64,000 nucleotides of DNA from contig NZ_AKNV01000002.1 in NCBI RefSeq assembly GCF_000274605.1, positions 124,001 through 188,000 of the forward strand. The letters run 5' to 3'. The notes beneath the pieces were generated by a model, which was not told the DNA's origin, made no database searches, and saw only the letters and a program-made list of their open reading frames with translations. Each line of letters opens with the position of its first letter. The stretch's first letter is position 1. This document shows, piece after piece, positions 55,402 to 64,000 of the stretch. Origin of the DNA: Helicobacter pylori NQ4053 (GTDB lineage: Bacteria; Campylobacterota; Campylobacteria; Campylobacterales; Helicobacteraceae). The position numbers were made by a program, and so were the translations under genes.

Positions 55402-57105
55402 ATGATTTTTGGGGATTTTAAATATCAAAAAAGCGTTAAAAAACTCACCGCTACTAATCTTAATGAGCTTAAAAACGCCCTGGATTTCATCTCTCAAAAT
55501 AGGGGTAATGGGTATTTTGTGGGGTATCTTTTATACGAAGCGCGTTTAGCGTTTTTAGATGAAACTTTTCAAAGCCAAACCCCTTTTTTGTATTTTGAAC
55601 AATTCTTAGAAAGAAAAAAATACTCTTTAGAGCCTTTAAAAGAGCATGCGTTTTACCCTAAAATCCACAGCTCTTTAGATCAAGAAACTTATTTCAAGCA
55701 GTTTAAAGCCGTTAAAGAACATCTCAAAAACGGCGATACCTATCAGGTGAATTTGACAATGGATTTATTGTTAAACACCAAAGCCAAACCAAAGTGCGTT
55801 TTTAAGGAAGTGGTACACAACCAAAACACGCCTTTTAAGGCTTTGATAGAAAATGAGTTTGGGAGCGTTTTAAGCTTTTCGCCGGAATTGTTTTTTGAAT
55901 TAGAGTTTTTGGACACAGCGATTAAGATTATCACAAAACCCATGAAAGGCACGATCGCTCGCTCAAATAACCCCTTGATAGATGAAAAAAACCGATTGTT
56001 TTTGCAAAATGATGACAAAAACAGAAGTGAAAATGTGATGATTGTGGATTTACTGCGTAACGATTTGAGCCGCTTGGCCTTAAAAAATAGCGTGAAAGTC
56101 AATCAATTGTTTGAAATCATCAGTTTGCCGAGCGTGTATCAAATGATAAGCGAGATTGAAGCTCAATTGCCCCTAAAAACCAGCTTGTTTGAGATTTTTA
56201 AGGCGTTGTTCCCTTGCGGCTCTGTGACCGGGTGCCCTAAAATAAAAACCATGCAAATCATTGAATATTTAGAAAAACGCCCTAGGGGGGTGTATTGCGG
56301 GGCGATAGGCATGGTTGAAGAAAAAAAAGCCCTTTTTAGCGTGCCTATCCGCACTTTAGAAAAAAGAACGCGCGAAGATTTTTTGCATTTGGGGGTAGGG
56401 AGTGGGGTAACTTATAAAAGTAAAGCTTCAAAGGAATATGAAGAGAGCTTTTTAAAATCCTTTTTTGTGATGCCTAAAATAGAATTTGAGATTATAGAGA
56501 CGATGAAAGTTATCAAAAGGGATCAAAAATTAGAGATTAACAATAAAAACGCCCATAAAGAACGCTTAATGAATAGCGCTCAATACTTTAATTTCAAATA
56601 CGATGAAAATCTTTTGGACTTTGAATTGGAAAAAGAAGGGGTTTTAAGGGTTTTACTCAATAAAAAGGGCAAGCTCATTAAAGAATACAAAACTTTAGAG
56701 CCTTTAAAAAGCCTAGAAATCCGTTTGAGTGAAGCCCCCATTGACAAACACAATGATTTTTTATACCATAAGACCACTTACGCCCCTTTTTATCAAAAGG
56801 CTCGAGCGCTCATTAAAAAAGGCGTTATTTTTGATGAAATCTTTTATAACCAGGATTTGGAACTCACTGAGGGCGCTAGGAGTAATCTTATTTTAGAAAT
56901 CCACAACAGGCTTTTAACCCCTTATTTCAGCACGGGCGCGTTAAACGGGACGGGTGTTGTGGGGTTGTTAAAAAAGGGTCTTGTTGAGCATGCCCCTTTA
57001 AAATTGCAAGACTTGCAAAGAGCGGCTAAAATCTATTGCATTAATGCGCTATATGGCTTAGTGGAAGTGGGAATAATAGGTTACCCAATGGAGCAAAAAA
57101 GTTAA
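55402..57105 (+). CDS. pabB: aminodeoxychorismate synthase I-lyase fusion PabB-PabC
   Basis: The 567-residue protein joins two activities of p-aminobenzoate (folate) synthesis. Residues 1-345 are the PabB chorismate-binding domain, with GDTYQVNLT, IITKPMKGTIAR, VMIVDLLRNDLSR and FPCGSVTGCPKIKTM. Residues 365-567 are a PabC-type class IV aminotransferase-fold lyase, with FDEIFYNQDLELTEGARSNL and FSTGALNGTGVVGLLKKGL. The first domain starts directly with the synthase body; a PabA glutaminase is not nearby. ATG 55402 abuts the previous stop with no clear ribosome site, suggesting reinitiation. Confidence 0.93.
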   Translation: MIFGDFKYQKSVKKLTATNLNELKNALDFISQNRGNGYFVGYLLYEARLAFLDETFQSQTPFLYFEQFLERKKYSLEPLKEHAFYPKIHSSLDQETYFKQFKAVKEHLKNGDTYQVNLTMDLLLNTKAKPKCVFKEVVHNQNTPFKALIENEFGSVLSFSPELFFELEFLDTAIKIITKPMKGTIARSNNPLIDEKNRLFLQNDDKNRSENVMIVDLLRNDLSRLALKNSVKVNQLFEIISLPSVYQMISEIEAQLPLKTSLFEIFKALFPCGSVTGCPKIKTMQIIEYLEKRPRGVYCGAIGMVEEKKALFSVPIRTLEKRTREDFLHLGVGSGVTYKSKASKEYEESFLKSFFVMPKIEFEIIETMKVIKRDQKLEINNKNAHKERLMNSAQYFNFKYDENLLDFELEKEGVLRVLLNKKGKLIKEYKTLEPLKSLEIRLSEAPIDKHNDFLYHKTTYAPFYQKARALIKKGVIFDEIFYNQDLELTEGARSNLILEIHNRLLTPYFSTGALNGTGVVGLLKKGLVEHAPLKLQDLQRAAKIYCINALYGLVEVGIIGYPMEQKS

Positions 57106-57118
57106 AACTCGCTCACAA

Positions 57119-57133
57119 TAATCATAATGATTA
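57119..57133. promoter_or_regulatory. Fur box upstream of amiE
   Basis: TAATCATAATGATTA is a perfect 7-1-7 inverted repeat matching 12 of 14 positions of the H. pylori Fur motif TAATAATnATTATTA. It lies about 30 bases upstream of a -10 candidate (TATAGA, 57150-57155). Fur control of amiE in H. pylori is established. A leader hairpin, GAGGGTT/AACTCTC, follows near 57188-57207. Confidence 0.75.
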
Positions 57134-57230
57134 AAGTTTTTATATTTATTATAGATCCATTTACACAATTATTTTATAAATCCAAATAGAGGGTTTGTAG
57201 GAACTCTCATCAAAAAATAAGGAACATAAC

Positions 57231-58250
57231 ATGAGACATGGAGATATTAGTAGCAGCCCAGATACTGTGGGTGTAGCGGTAGTTAATTATAAGATGCCTA
57301 GACTCCACACTAAAGAACAGGTGTTGGAAAATTGTCGCAATATCGCTAAGGTGATTGGTGGGGTCAAACAAGGTCTGCCCGGATTGGATCTGATTATTTT
57401 CCCCGAATACAGCACGCATGGGATCATGTATGATAGACAAGAAATGTTTGACACCGCTGCGAGTATTCCTGGGGAAGAAACCGCAATCCTTGCTGAGGCT
57501 TGTAAGAAAAACAAGGTTTGGGGAGTGTTCTCTTTAACTGGGGAAAAACACGAGCAAGCTAAAAAGAATCCCTATAACACTTTGATTCTTGTCAATGATA
57601 AGGGTGAGATCGTGCAAAAATACCGCAAAATCTTGCCTTGGTGCCCTATTGAATGTTGGTATCCTGGGGATAAAACCTATGTGGTTGATGGACCTAAGGG
57701 CTTGAAAGTTTCTTTGATCATTTGCGATGATGGGAACTACCCTGAAATTTGGCGCGATTGCGCGATGCGTGGGGCAGAACTCATTGTACGCTGTCAAGGT
57801 TACATGTATCCGGCTAAGGAGCAACAAATTGCGATAGTGAAAGCTATGGCGTGGGCTAATCAATGTTATGTAGCGGTAGCGAATGCGACCGGCTTTGATG
57901 GGGTGTATTCCTATTTTGGGCATTCTAGCATTATTGGTTTTGATGGGCATACTTTGGGCGAATGCGGGGAAGAAGAAAATGGCCTTCAATACGCTCAACT
58001 TTCTGTGCAACAAATCCGTGATGCGAGGAAATACGACCAAAGCCAAAACCAACTCTTCAAACTCTTGCACAGAGGTTATAGTGGGGTTTTTGCTAGTGGC
58101 GATGGGGATAAGGGTGTGGCGGAATGCCCTTTTGAGTTCTATAAAACTTGGGTTAATGACCCCAAAAAAGCTCAAGAAAATGTAGAAAAAATCACTCGCC
58201 CAAGCGTGGGTGTGGCCGCTTGTCCTGTGGGCGATTTGCCCACGAAATAA
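57231..58250 (+). CDS. amiE: aliphatic amidase AmiE
   Basis: AmiE hydrolyses short aliphatic amides (such as acetamide and propionamide) to ammonia and the acid, supplying ammonia for acid resistance. The 339-residue nitrilase-fold enzyme has the catalytic Glu in [10 protein letters not shown] (E59), Lys in [11 protein letters not shown] (K134) and Cys in [11 protein letters not shown] (C166). Length matches the family. The start is ATG with AAGGAA upstream. The Fur box and leader hairpin upstream show iron regulation. It is monocistronic, with flgL convergent. Confidence 0.98.
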   Translation: MRHGDISSSPDTVGVAVVNYKMPRLHTKEQVLENCRNIAKVIGGVKQGLPGLDLIIFPEYSTHGIMYDRQEMFDTAASIPGEETAILAEACKKNKVWGVFSLTGEKHEQAKKNPYNTLILVNDKGEIVQKYRKILPWCPIECWYPGDKTYVVDGPKGLKVSLIICDDGNYPEIWRDCAMRGAELIVRCQGYMYPAKEQQIAIVKAMAWANQCYVAVANATGFDGVYSYFGHSSIIGFDGHTLGECGEEENGLQYAQLSVQQIRDARKYDQSQNQLFKLLHRGYSGVFASGDGDKGVAECPFEFYKTWVNDPKKAQENVEKITRPSVGVAACPVGDLPTK

Positions 58251-58267
58251 GGGGCGAAAGGAGGGGG

Positions 58268-58280
58268 GCTTCATAGAAGC
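58268..58280 (+). terminator. weak hairpin after amiE
   Basis: GCTTC/GAAGC with a three-base loop ATA lies 18 bases past the amiE stop, preceded by GGGGG. T-rich sequence follows only after 20 bases, so termination is uncertain. Confidence 0.3.
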
Positions 58281-58330
58281 TTAAAGCATTTTAATATCTC
58301 TTTTTAGAACGCTTAAAAACCACCAAAAGA

Positions 58331-60817
58331 CTACAAATATTTCGTTAAAGACAAATTATTGATTTTGTTCGTGGAAGCCAGAACGGCGTTATAGTTGTTA
58401 GTGAGATTGGAAAATTTATTGTAAGTTTCTGCCATATCCGTGCCGGTCGTTTCCCCACGAATGCTTTGAACTTGCGTTTTTAAAACTTCATTACGCCTGA
58501 TAATGTTCTCAAACGCCTTACCATGAGAGCCGTTTTTAGCGATCATTTTTTCTATGTGATCGCTCAAGTGATCTATAAGGGTGATGCCGTTTTGAATGCC
58601 TAAATTACGCATGTCGCTAGAATAAGTATCCCCTAAAGCGTCCGGGCGATAAATCCCTTTTCTCACAGAAGTGATGGTACTTTCTAATTGATCAAAAAAA
58701 TTCACGCTGGGCTTGTCAATAATCAGAGCGTTATTAGCGTTTAATTTAAGGCTTGGTTTGTCGCTGTGCAAGGCGTTTTGAGAAAAATCATTCGCGTCTT
58801 TATCAAAAAGCATGAACTGCATTTTGGTGTTTGAATGCATGTTGTCTTGGATAATGACTTTTCCCTCTTCATTCAAATTAACAGAAAGGTTGTCTTTAGC
58901 TTGTTTTAACAATCCAATAAATCGCTCCTTGCTTTCTTTTGAAGTGGGGTTATCGCTGATTTGTTGGTAGATTGCAGGGTCAGTATTGCTGTAATTGAGC
59001 GCGATACTCATCGCATCCATGAGCTGCCTGTAAGTGACTTCATTGGGTTTAGACGCTTGAATGTTAGCGGTTGTGGGGTCATAAAGCGGGATTTTAACGC
59101 CATTAGGCAAACTCAAAAAAGCCCCATTATTATCCAAATTTATTTGCGCTTCCAAAAATAAGCCATTCACATCGTTTAATTTCATGTTAAAAACGCTATT
59201 TTCCAAACTCCCCTTAGAGACTTCACTCAGTTTAGTAGAGCCATTAGCTGCGCCATTTTGAGCGATTTGAGCGACATTGCTTTCTAATTTCGCCCCTTCT
59301 TTATTGAAATAGGTTTTTTGGTATTCGCTCGCATTATTAGTAGGGATACCGGCCACTTCTAGCCCTTTTTGATCCAGGGTGCTTAAAGCCAAAGAAATAG
59401 GCGATTCTTTAGAAGAATTGTCAATAATCCTCAAACGCCCGTTCGTTTCAATTTCCACATCCACTTCATTATTGAAGCGTTCTTTAATCGCGTCTTTCAA
59501 ATCTTTAATCGTAGAGTTTTTCACATCTAAAAGAATGGGAATATCCAAATCAATAGGGAGGTTTGGGATTTGAAGAGCGCTTTCATCGCCCAAACGGCTG
59601 GCGTTGATTTTTAAAGTTTCCACCTTATCGCCAAAAATCTCGCTCAATTTGGTGTTTTTGTTGGCTAAAACATTATCTTTAGTGACAAACACGCTAGGGA
59701 TTTCAAGCACCTTGGGATTATACATGTTAGGCACCGCTTTAACTTGGCTCAAACTCCTATCCGTTACAAACGCGCTTTTGACGTATTCAGTAACCCTTTT
59801 GCCGCTCGAACGCAAGGCGTCTAAATCATCAAAATCCCCATCGCTAGAAATCAAATGAAAATCCAAATTTTCACTGCCGGGGGTTAGGTTTTTGATCTCA
59901 ATTTGCCCCCAATTGTTCAAACTCACATCCACGACTTTATTTTGTGAAGTGTTCCCGTAAGCATGACCGATTTTATCCAACAAATCGCTCACTTTAGAGG
60001 CACTCTCTTTGTTTTGGTAGGCTTTAGAGAGCGCGAATTTTTCTTTAAAACTAGAGCCATCAGGCCTAACGCCTTGCAAATAAAAAAACTCTTTAGGGTC
60101 ATTAGTGGGGTCTTTGTCGTTATCGCCGATGAGTTCTCGCAAGGTATCGCTAGGTTTAATAAAAACTTCCTCAGGCAATGAAGAATGCTCTAAAGCGTCC
60201 ATCACATCAGGGTGGAGCTTGTTTTGATTGAATAATTTAATGTTGGTGGTAATGAGTTTGTGTTTGTCTTTATCGGTGCCCAAAAACAAATCTTGCCCGC
60301 TGATATTATAAGGCACAAGGTTATCAGAGCTAATAAGCGCGTTTAAATCTTCGCCATTGCCATGGTATTTCCCCTCGCTATCAATGGGAGGTCTATCCAC
60401 CTTACTGCCCCCAAATAAAAATTCCCCCCCTATAGAAGTGTTAGCAACATTTATCATATGCTCCCTCAAGCGTTCTAAATCGTTAGCGATAGCGGCGCAA
60501 GAAGTTTCTGAATGCACATCGTTAGCGGATTGGATGAGTTTGGTTTTAAACGCCTCCATCGTTTTAGAAAATTCTTGCAAGGCTTTGTCGGTATTGAGCG
60601 TTGAAGTGTAAGCGTTTTGAGCCACATCAATGCCTTGATCCAAGGTGTTTTCTTCGTATTGGAATTTTAAATTCTGGTTGTTAATGTCGCTGTTTTGATA
60701 ACCATAACGGATTTTTAGCCCTGAAGCGATCTGCGTGTTAGCGTCGTTGATTTTATTTTGTAAAGCGTTTTGATAGTTATTCATTTGGTTGTATTTTGAG
60801 CCAAAGGTAACGCGCAT
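58331..60817 (-). CDS. flgL: flagellar hook-filament junction protein FlgL
   Basis: FlgL is the second hook-filament junction protein (HAP3). The 828-residue protein keeps the flagellin-like ends: MRVTFGSKYNQMNNYQNALQ at the N-terminus and NKINNLSLTKYL at the C-terminus, both helices for the inner tube. Between them lies a surface insert of about 500 residues, so it is much longer than enteric FlgL (about 317). Start ATG 60817 has AAGGA 6-8 bases before it; TTG 60823 is an extension. A sigma-54 promoter is at 60848-60865. Confidence 0.95.
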   Translation of the reverse strand: MRVTFGSKYNQMNNYQNALQNKINDANTQIASGLKIRYGYQNSDINNQNLKFQYEENTLDQGIDVAQNAYTSTLNTDKALQEFSKTMEAFKTKLIQSANDVHSETSCAAIANDLERLREHMINVANTSIGGEFLFGGSKVDRPPIDSEGKYHGNGEDLNALISSDNLVPYNISGQDLFLGTDKDKHKLITTNIKLFNQNKLHPDVMDALEHSSLPEEVFIKPSDTLRELIGDNDKDPTNDPKEFFYLQGVRPDGSSFKEKFALSKAYQNKESASKVSDLLDKIGHAYGNTSQNKVVDVSLNNWGQIEIKNLTPGSENLDFHLISSDGDFDDLDALRSSGKRVTEYVKSAFVTDRSLSQVKAVPNMYNPKVLEIPSVFVTKDNVLANKNTKLSEIFGDKVETLKINASRLGDESALQIPNLPIDLDIPILLDVKNSTIKDLKDAIKERFNNEVDVEIETNGRLRIIDNSSKESPISLALSTLDQKGLEVAGIPTNNASEYQKTYFNKEGAKLESNVAQIAQNGAANGSTKLSEVSKGSLENSVFNMKLNDVNGLFLEAQINLDNNGAFLSLPNGVKIPLYDPTTANIQASKPNEVTYRQLMDAMSIALNYSNTDPAIYQQISDNPTSKESKERFIGLLKQAKDNLSVNLNEEGKVIIQDNMHSNTKMQFMLFDKDANDFSQNALHSDKPSLKLNANNALIIDKPSVNFFDQLESTITSVRKGIYRPDALGDTYSSDMRNLGIQNGITLIDHLSDHIEKMIAKNGSHGKAFENIIRRNEVLKTQVQSIRGETTGTDMAETYNKFSNLTNNYNAVLASTNKINNLSLTKYL

Positions 60818-60847
60818 GATCAAATCCTTATTGGTTTTTTAACAAAC

Positions 60848-60865
60848 AAGCTAAAAGTATTCCAA
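60848..60865 (-). promoter_or_regulatory. sigma-54 (RpoN) promoter of flgL
   Basis: On the minus strand TTGGAATACTTTTAGCTT has the invariant GG and GC separated by exactly 10 bases, matching the RpoN -24/-12 consensus. Transcription would start near 60838, giving a leader of about 20 bases. RpoN with FlgR drives the middle flagellar genes in H. pylori. Confidence 0.8.
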
Positions 60866-60999
60866 AACAAGTTAATAACAATTGTGAGTGGGGCAATGCG
60901 GGGTAATAATGGCGGGTTAAATGGGGTGTTTTTGAGTAAAAAAATTCTTTTAATGTGAATTTAATCTAAATTTAAAGTTAAATTTTAGCAAATACTCAC

Positions 61000-61005
61000 T
61001 ATAAT
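61000..61005 (+). promoter_or_regulatory. -10 box of rplU-rpmA
   Basis: A perfect TATAAT is 45 bases before the rplU ATG. A -35 match at 17 bases is weak (GTTAAA). Confidence 0.6.
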
Positions 61006-61049
61006 AAGCGTTTATTTTAAAAAGAGCGTTCAATTTTTAAGGAATAGAA

Positions 61050-61364
61050 ATGTCATACGCAATATTCAAGCATGGCGGTAAGCAATATAAAGTCGTTGAA
61101 GGCGATATTGTTTTACTAGATAAAATAAATAAAGAGCCTAAGGCTTTAGTGGAATTAGTGGAAGTGTTAGCCGTATCCAAAGAGGGCAAACTCTCTTGCG
61201 GGAAACCCTTTGTGAATGGGGCTAAAATTGAAGCGGAAGTGATCAATGAAGGGCGCGGCAAAAAAGTCATCACTTTCAAAAAACGCCGCCGAAAAGACAG
61301 CAAAACCAAGCGTGGTTTTAGAAGAGATTTCACTCGTGTGAGAATCACTAAAATTGTAGCATAA
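61050..61364 (+). CDS. rplU: 50S ribosomal protein L21
   Basis: L21 binds 23S rRNA early in large-subunit assembly. The 104 residues show the family start [19 protein letters not shown] and the basic C-terminal [20 protein letters not shown] and [11 protein letters not shown]. Start ATG has AAGGAA upstream. Cotranscribed with rpmA, 13 bases apart, the usual arrangement. Confidence 0.99.
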   Translation: MSYAIFKHGGKQYKVVEGDIVLLDKINKEPKALVELVEVLAVSKEGKLSCGKPFVNGAKIEAEVINEGRGKKVITFKKRRRKDSKTKRGFRRDFTRVRITKIVA

Positions 61365-61377
61365 GGAGTATTAAACA

Positions 61378-61644
61378 ATGGCACACAAGAAAGGTCAAGG
61401 GAGCACGCAGAATAACAGAGATTCTGCAGGAAGACGCTTAGGCGTGAAAAAATTTGGCTCAGAATTTGTGAGAGCAGGGAATATTATCGTGCGCCAAAGA
61501 GGCACTAAAATGCACCCCGGTAATAATGTAGGCATGGGGAAAGACCATACCTTATACGCGCTCATAGATGGCGTTGTGAAGTTTGAGCATAAAGACAGAA
61601 ACCGCAAAAAAGTTTCTGTGGTTAGTCAAAATTTTGGGGAGTAG
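61378..61644 (+). CDS. rpmA: 50S ribosomal protein L27
   Basis: L27 reaches the peptidyl transferase centre of the ribosome. The 88 residues begin [20 protein letters not shown] (mature form directly after Met, so no N-terminal prepeptide as in Firmicutes) and contain [15 protein letters not shown] and GKDHTLYAL. Start ATG with AAGGAG upstream. A terminator follows. Confidence 0.99.
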
Positions 61645-61672
61645 GGTAACCTTTAAAGGTCAATTAAACCTT

Positions 61673-61693
61673 TAGGTGTTCGTTAAACGCCTA
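61673..61693 (+). terminator. hairpin after rpmA
   Basis: TAGGTGTT pairs with AACGCCTA (one G-T pair), followed by AT-rich sequence rather than a clean T-run. A 12-base palindrome ACCTTTAAAGGT (61649-61660) sits just before it and could form an alternative stem. Confidence 0.45.
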
Positions 61694-61711
61694 TAAACGC
61701 AATAAAATATT

Positions 61712-61717
61712 TATAAT
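61712..61717 (+). promoter_or_regulatory. -10 box of dppA
   Basis: TATAAT about 44 bases before the dppA ATG. No convincing -35 box. The ribosome site is TGGAG. Confidence 0.5.
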
Positions 61718-61760
61718 TTAGATCTCTATCCTTTATAGAATTTGTTGTGGAGATTGGCTT

Positions 61761-63410
61761 ATGAATAATGTTTTTGTTAAGGGTTTGTTTTTTTTTCTTT
61801 TATTGTTTGGGTCTTTTTTGAAAGCTTCAGAAAGCCCAAACGCTACTCTTAATCCATCTAAAGAAAATATTTCTGTTGAAGAGCAAAAGCGTTTTGGAGG
61901 CGTTTTGGTTTTTGCAAGAGGTGCTGATGGCTCGAGCATGGATCCGGCCTTAGTGACTGATGGCGAAAGCTATGTGGCAACAGGCAATATTTATGACACA
62001 CTCGTGCAATTCAAATACGGCACCACAGAAATTGAACCCGCCTTAGCGACAAGCTGGGACATATCCCCAGATGGTCTTGTATATACCTTTCATTTACGCA
62101 AAGGGGTTTATTTCCACCAGACGAAGTATTGGAATAAAAAAGTGGAGTTTAGCGCTAAAGACGTGCTGTTTTCGTTTGAGCGCCAAATGGATAAGGCTAA
62201 ACGATACTATAGCCCGGGGGCTAAAAGCTATAAGTATTGGGAAGGCATGGGCATGTCTCATATTATCAAGAGCATTGAAGCTTTAGATGATTACACGATT
62301 AAATTCACGCTTAATGGGCCAGAAGCCCCTTTCTTAGCGAATTTAGGCATGGACTTTTTGAGCATTTTGAGTAAGGATTATGCTGATTATTTAGAACAAA
62401 ATAATAAAAAAGACGAGTTGGCTAAAAAACCTGTTGGGACAGGGCCTTTCAAATTCTTTTTATGGAATAAAGATGAGAAAATCATTCTTTTAAAAAATCA
62501 GGATTATTGGGGGCCTAAAGCTTATTTGGATAAGGTGGTGGTGCGCACCATTCCTAATTCTTCCACTCGTGCTTTAGCGTTAAGAACCGGTGAAATCATG
62601 CTAATGACCGGGCCTAATCTCAATGAAGTGGAGCAGTTAGAAAAACTTCCTAATGTCGTGGTGGATAAAAGCCCTGGGTTGATCGCTAATTGGCTTTCAT
62701 TGAACACGCAAAAAAAGTATTTTAACAACCCTTTGGTGCGTTTGGCTATCAATCATGCGATTAATGTGGATGATTACATTAAGGTGATTTATGAAGGCTT
62801 TGCCCAAAAAATGGTCAATCCTTTCCCGCCCACCATATGGGGTTATAACTACAACATCAAACCCTATGAATACGATTTGAAAAAGGCTAAGGAGTTGTTG
62901 AAACAAGCGGGGTATCCTAACGGCTTTAAAACCACCATTTTTACCACTGCCACTCGTAACCCAAAAGGAGCGGTGTTCATACAAGCAAGCCTGGCTAAAA
63001 TTGGAATTGATGTGAAAATTGAAGTGTATGAGTGGGGGGCTTATTTGAAAAGAACGGGATTAGGCGAACATGAAATGGCGTTTGCAGGCTGGATGGCAGA
63101 CATTGCGGATCCGGATAATTTCTTATACACCTTATGGAGCAAGCAAGCCGCCTCAGCCATACCCACTCAAAATGGTTCTTTTTATAAGAGCGACGCCTTT
63201 TCCGATCTGCTCATAAAGGCTAAACGGGTTTCGGATCAAAAGGAGAGAGAAGCCCTTTATTTAAAGGCTCAAGAAATTATCCATAAAGATGCGCCCTATG
63301 TGCCTTTAGCCTATCCTTATTCAGTGGTGCCGCACTTGTCTAAAGTCAAAGGCTATAAGACGACCGGAGTGAGCGTGAATCGCTTCTTTAAGGTGTATTT
63401 AGAAAAATGA
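61761..63410 (+). CDS. dppA: dipeptide ABC transporter binding protein DppA
   Basis: DppA is the periplasmic solute-binding protein that delivers dipeptides to the DppBC permease. The 549-residue protein has a signal peptide (about 1-22, ending LKASE), then the family motifs GADGSSMDPALVTDGESYV, FHLRKGVYFH, VGTGPFKFF and AGWMADIADPDNFLY of family 5 binding proteins. No lipobox Cys is evident. dppB starts 10 bases after its stop, so they are one operon. Confidence 0.96.
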   Translation: MNNVFVKGLFFFLLLFGSFLKASESPNATLNPSKENISVEEQKRFGGVLVFARGADGSSMDPALVTDGESYVATGNIYDTLVQFKYGTTEIEPALATSWDISPDGLVYTFHLRKGVYFHQTKYWNKKVEFSAKDVLFSFERQMDKAKRYYSPGAKSYKYWEGMGMSHIIKSIEALDDYTIKFTLNGPEAPFLANLGMDFLSILSKDYADYLEQNNKKDELAKKPVGTGPFKFFLWNKDEKIILLKNQDYWGPKAYLDKVVVRTIPNSSTRALALRTGEIMLMTGPNLNEVEQLEKLPNVVVDKSPGLIANWLSLNTQKKYFNNPLVRLAINHAINVDDYIKVIYEGFAQKMVNPFPPTIWGYNYNIKPYEYDLKKAKELLKQAGYPNGFKTTIFTTATRNPKGAVFIQASLAKIGIDVKIEVYEWGAYLKRTGLGEHEMAFAGWMADIADPDNFLYTLWSKQAASAIPTQNGSFYKSDAFSDLLIKAKRVSDQKEREALYLKAQEIIHKDAPYVPLAYPYSVVPHLSKVKGYKTTGVSVNRFFKVYLEK

Positions 63411-63420
63411 AAGGGGTTGC

Positions 63421-64000
63421 ATGCTGAGTTTTATCATTAAGCGTATTTTGTGGGCGATCCCCACGCTGTTTGGAGTGAGCATTATCGTGTTTATGATGGT
63501 GCATTTAATGCCAGGAGATCCGGCGTTAGTGATTTTAGGCGAAAAGGCCAATCAAGCCGCTATTGACGCTTTAAGGGAACAATTTGGTTTGAATAAGCCT
63601 TTGATAGAGCAGTATTTTTTCTTTATCAATAATGTGTTGCATGGCAATTTTGGCACTTCTATCATGACTGGTGAGCCTGTGATGCATGAGTTTTGGCAAC
63701 GCTTCCCGGCTACGGTGGAATTGGCTTTGATCGCTCTGTTTATGGCTCTTGTTTTGGGTATTAGCGTTGGCGTGTTAGCTGCAATCAAACGCTATAGCGT
63801 GTTTGATTATTCTAGCATGACTTTCGCTTTAGCCGGGATTTCTATGCCCGTGTTTTGGCTAGGGCTTATGCTGATTTATATTTTTAGCGTGCAATTGGGG
63901 TGGTTGCCTGTTTTTGGGCGTTTGAGCGATGTGTATTATTTAGATGGCCCCACAGGTCTTTATTTGATAGACAGCCTGATCGCAAGGGATTATGGGGCGT
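63421..64000 (+). CDS. dppB: dipeptide ABC transporter permease DppB, 5' part
   Basis: The gene runs off the window edge after about 193 codons and has no stop here. The start is ATG 63421, 10 bases after dppA. The N-terminus LSFIIKRILWAIPTLFGVSI is the first transmembrane helix of DppB/OppB. FMMVHLMPGDPALVILG and LREQFGLNKPLIEQYFFFI follow, then the start of the membrane domain LALIALFMALVLGISVGVLA. It would form the permease with DppC, which should lie just beyond. Confidence 0.95.
   Translation, partial: MLSFIIKRILWAIPTLFGVSIIVFMMVHLMPGDPALVILGEKANQAAIDALREQFGLNKPLIEQYFFFINNVLHGNFGTSIMTGEPVMHEFWQRFPATVELALIALFMALVLGISVGVLAAIKRYSVFDYSSMTFALAGISMPVFWLGLMLIYIFSVQLGWLPVFGRLSDVYYLDGPTGLYLIDSLIARDYGA

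Noticed and set aside
57534..58274. 246-codon frame antisense to amiE
   Set aside because: It covers a strongly conserved gene on the other strand and its product has no recognisable domain.
1..64000. CRISPR array or insertion sequence
   Set aside because: No regularly spaced direct repeats and no transposase motif were seen.

Overview
The window is a contiguous chromosomal segment of Helicobacter pylori (Campylobacterota). The evidence is AT-rich DNA with tightly packed, often 4-bp-overlapping genes, many TTG starts, and genes typical of the species: the Hop porins HopF and HopG, the VacA-like autotransporter ImaA, the Helicobacter-restricted esterase BioV, aliphatic amidase AmiE, the futalosine-pathway deaminase and the LpxJ acyltransferase. 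Gene order matches what I recall of the flgI to dppB interval of the reference strains. No insertion sequence, CRISPR array or rRNA was seen. No gene-free stretch exceeds 300 bases; the largest (34848-35089) holds a terminator and a long imperfect hairpin.

Layout. 1-1300 (minus): end of a flagellar unit, flgI and a FlgJ-like gene. 1491-4624 (plus): DESD-box RNA helicase RhpA, an SPFH/band-7 membrane protein and a small membrane protein. 4690-7266 (minus): half of a Yej/Opp-type peptide ABC importer (OppC and double-ATPase OppD), with tRNA-Ala upstream under a full-consensus promoter. 7609-10473: hopF-hopG. 10572-15220: purA, FliJ-like, MotE-like, rseP, xseA in one overlapping run. 15239-18652: two restriction-modification systems arranged back to back. 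18725-26053: clpB, ccdA, a dihydroorotase-like protein without its metal histidines, mqnX, the small nuclease HP0268 and miaB. 26093-28779: lpxJ followed by three genes resembling PilM, PilN and PilO, the last with a broken frame. 28795-34847: YkgJ-like, TPR protein, TrpC-like pseudoenzyme, ferredoxin, ppx/gppA, rfaC and lpxL. 35090-43709: tgt (minus), then an RCK-domain protein, aroB, an MscS-type channel, mtaB, an FtsH-like ATPase lacking the protease motif, and bioV. 43722-52956: a small membrane protein and imaA. 53004-57105: lysA, chorismate mutase, a DUF2156 protein and a PabB-PabC fusion. 57231-64000: amiE behind a Fur box, flgL (minus) behind a sigma-54 promoter, rplU-rpmA, and dppA-dppB running off the end.

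How the parts fit. Envelope construction is prominent (lpxJ and lpxL finish lipid A, rfaC starts the LPS core, hop genes and imaA furnish the surface), as are flagella (flgI, FlgJ-like, FliJ-like, MotE-like, flgL) and peptide uptake (oppCD, dppAB). Nitrogen and cofactor metabolism appear as amiE, mqnX, bioV, pabB and aroB. At least three proteins look like catalytic relics or scaffolds (PyrC-like, FtsH-like, TrpC-like), and the PilMNO-like trio has no obvious pilus system in the window.
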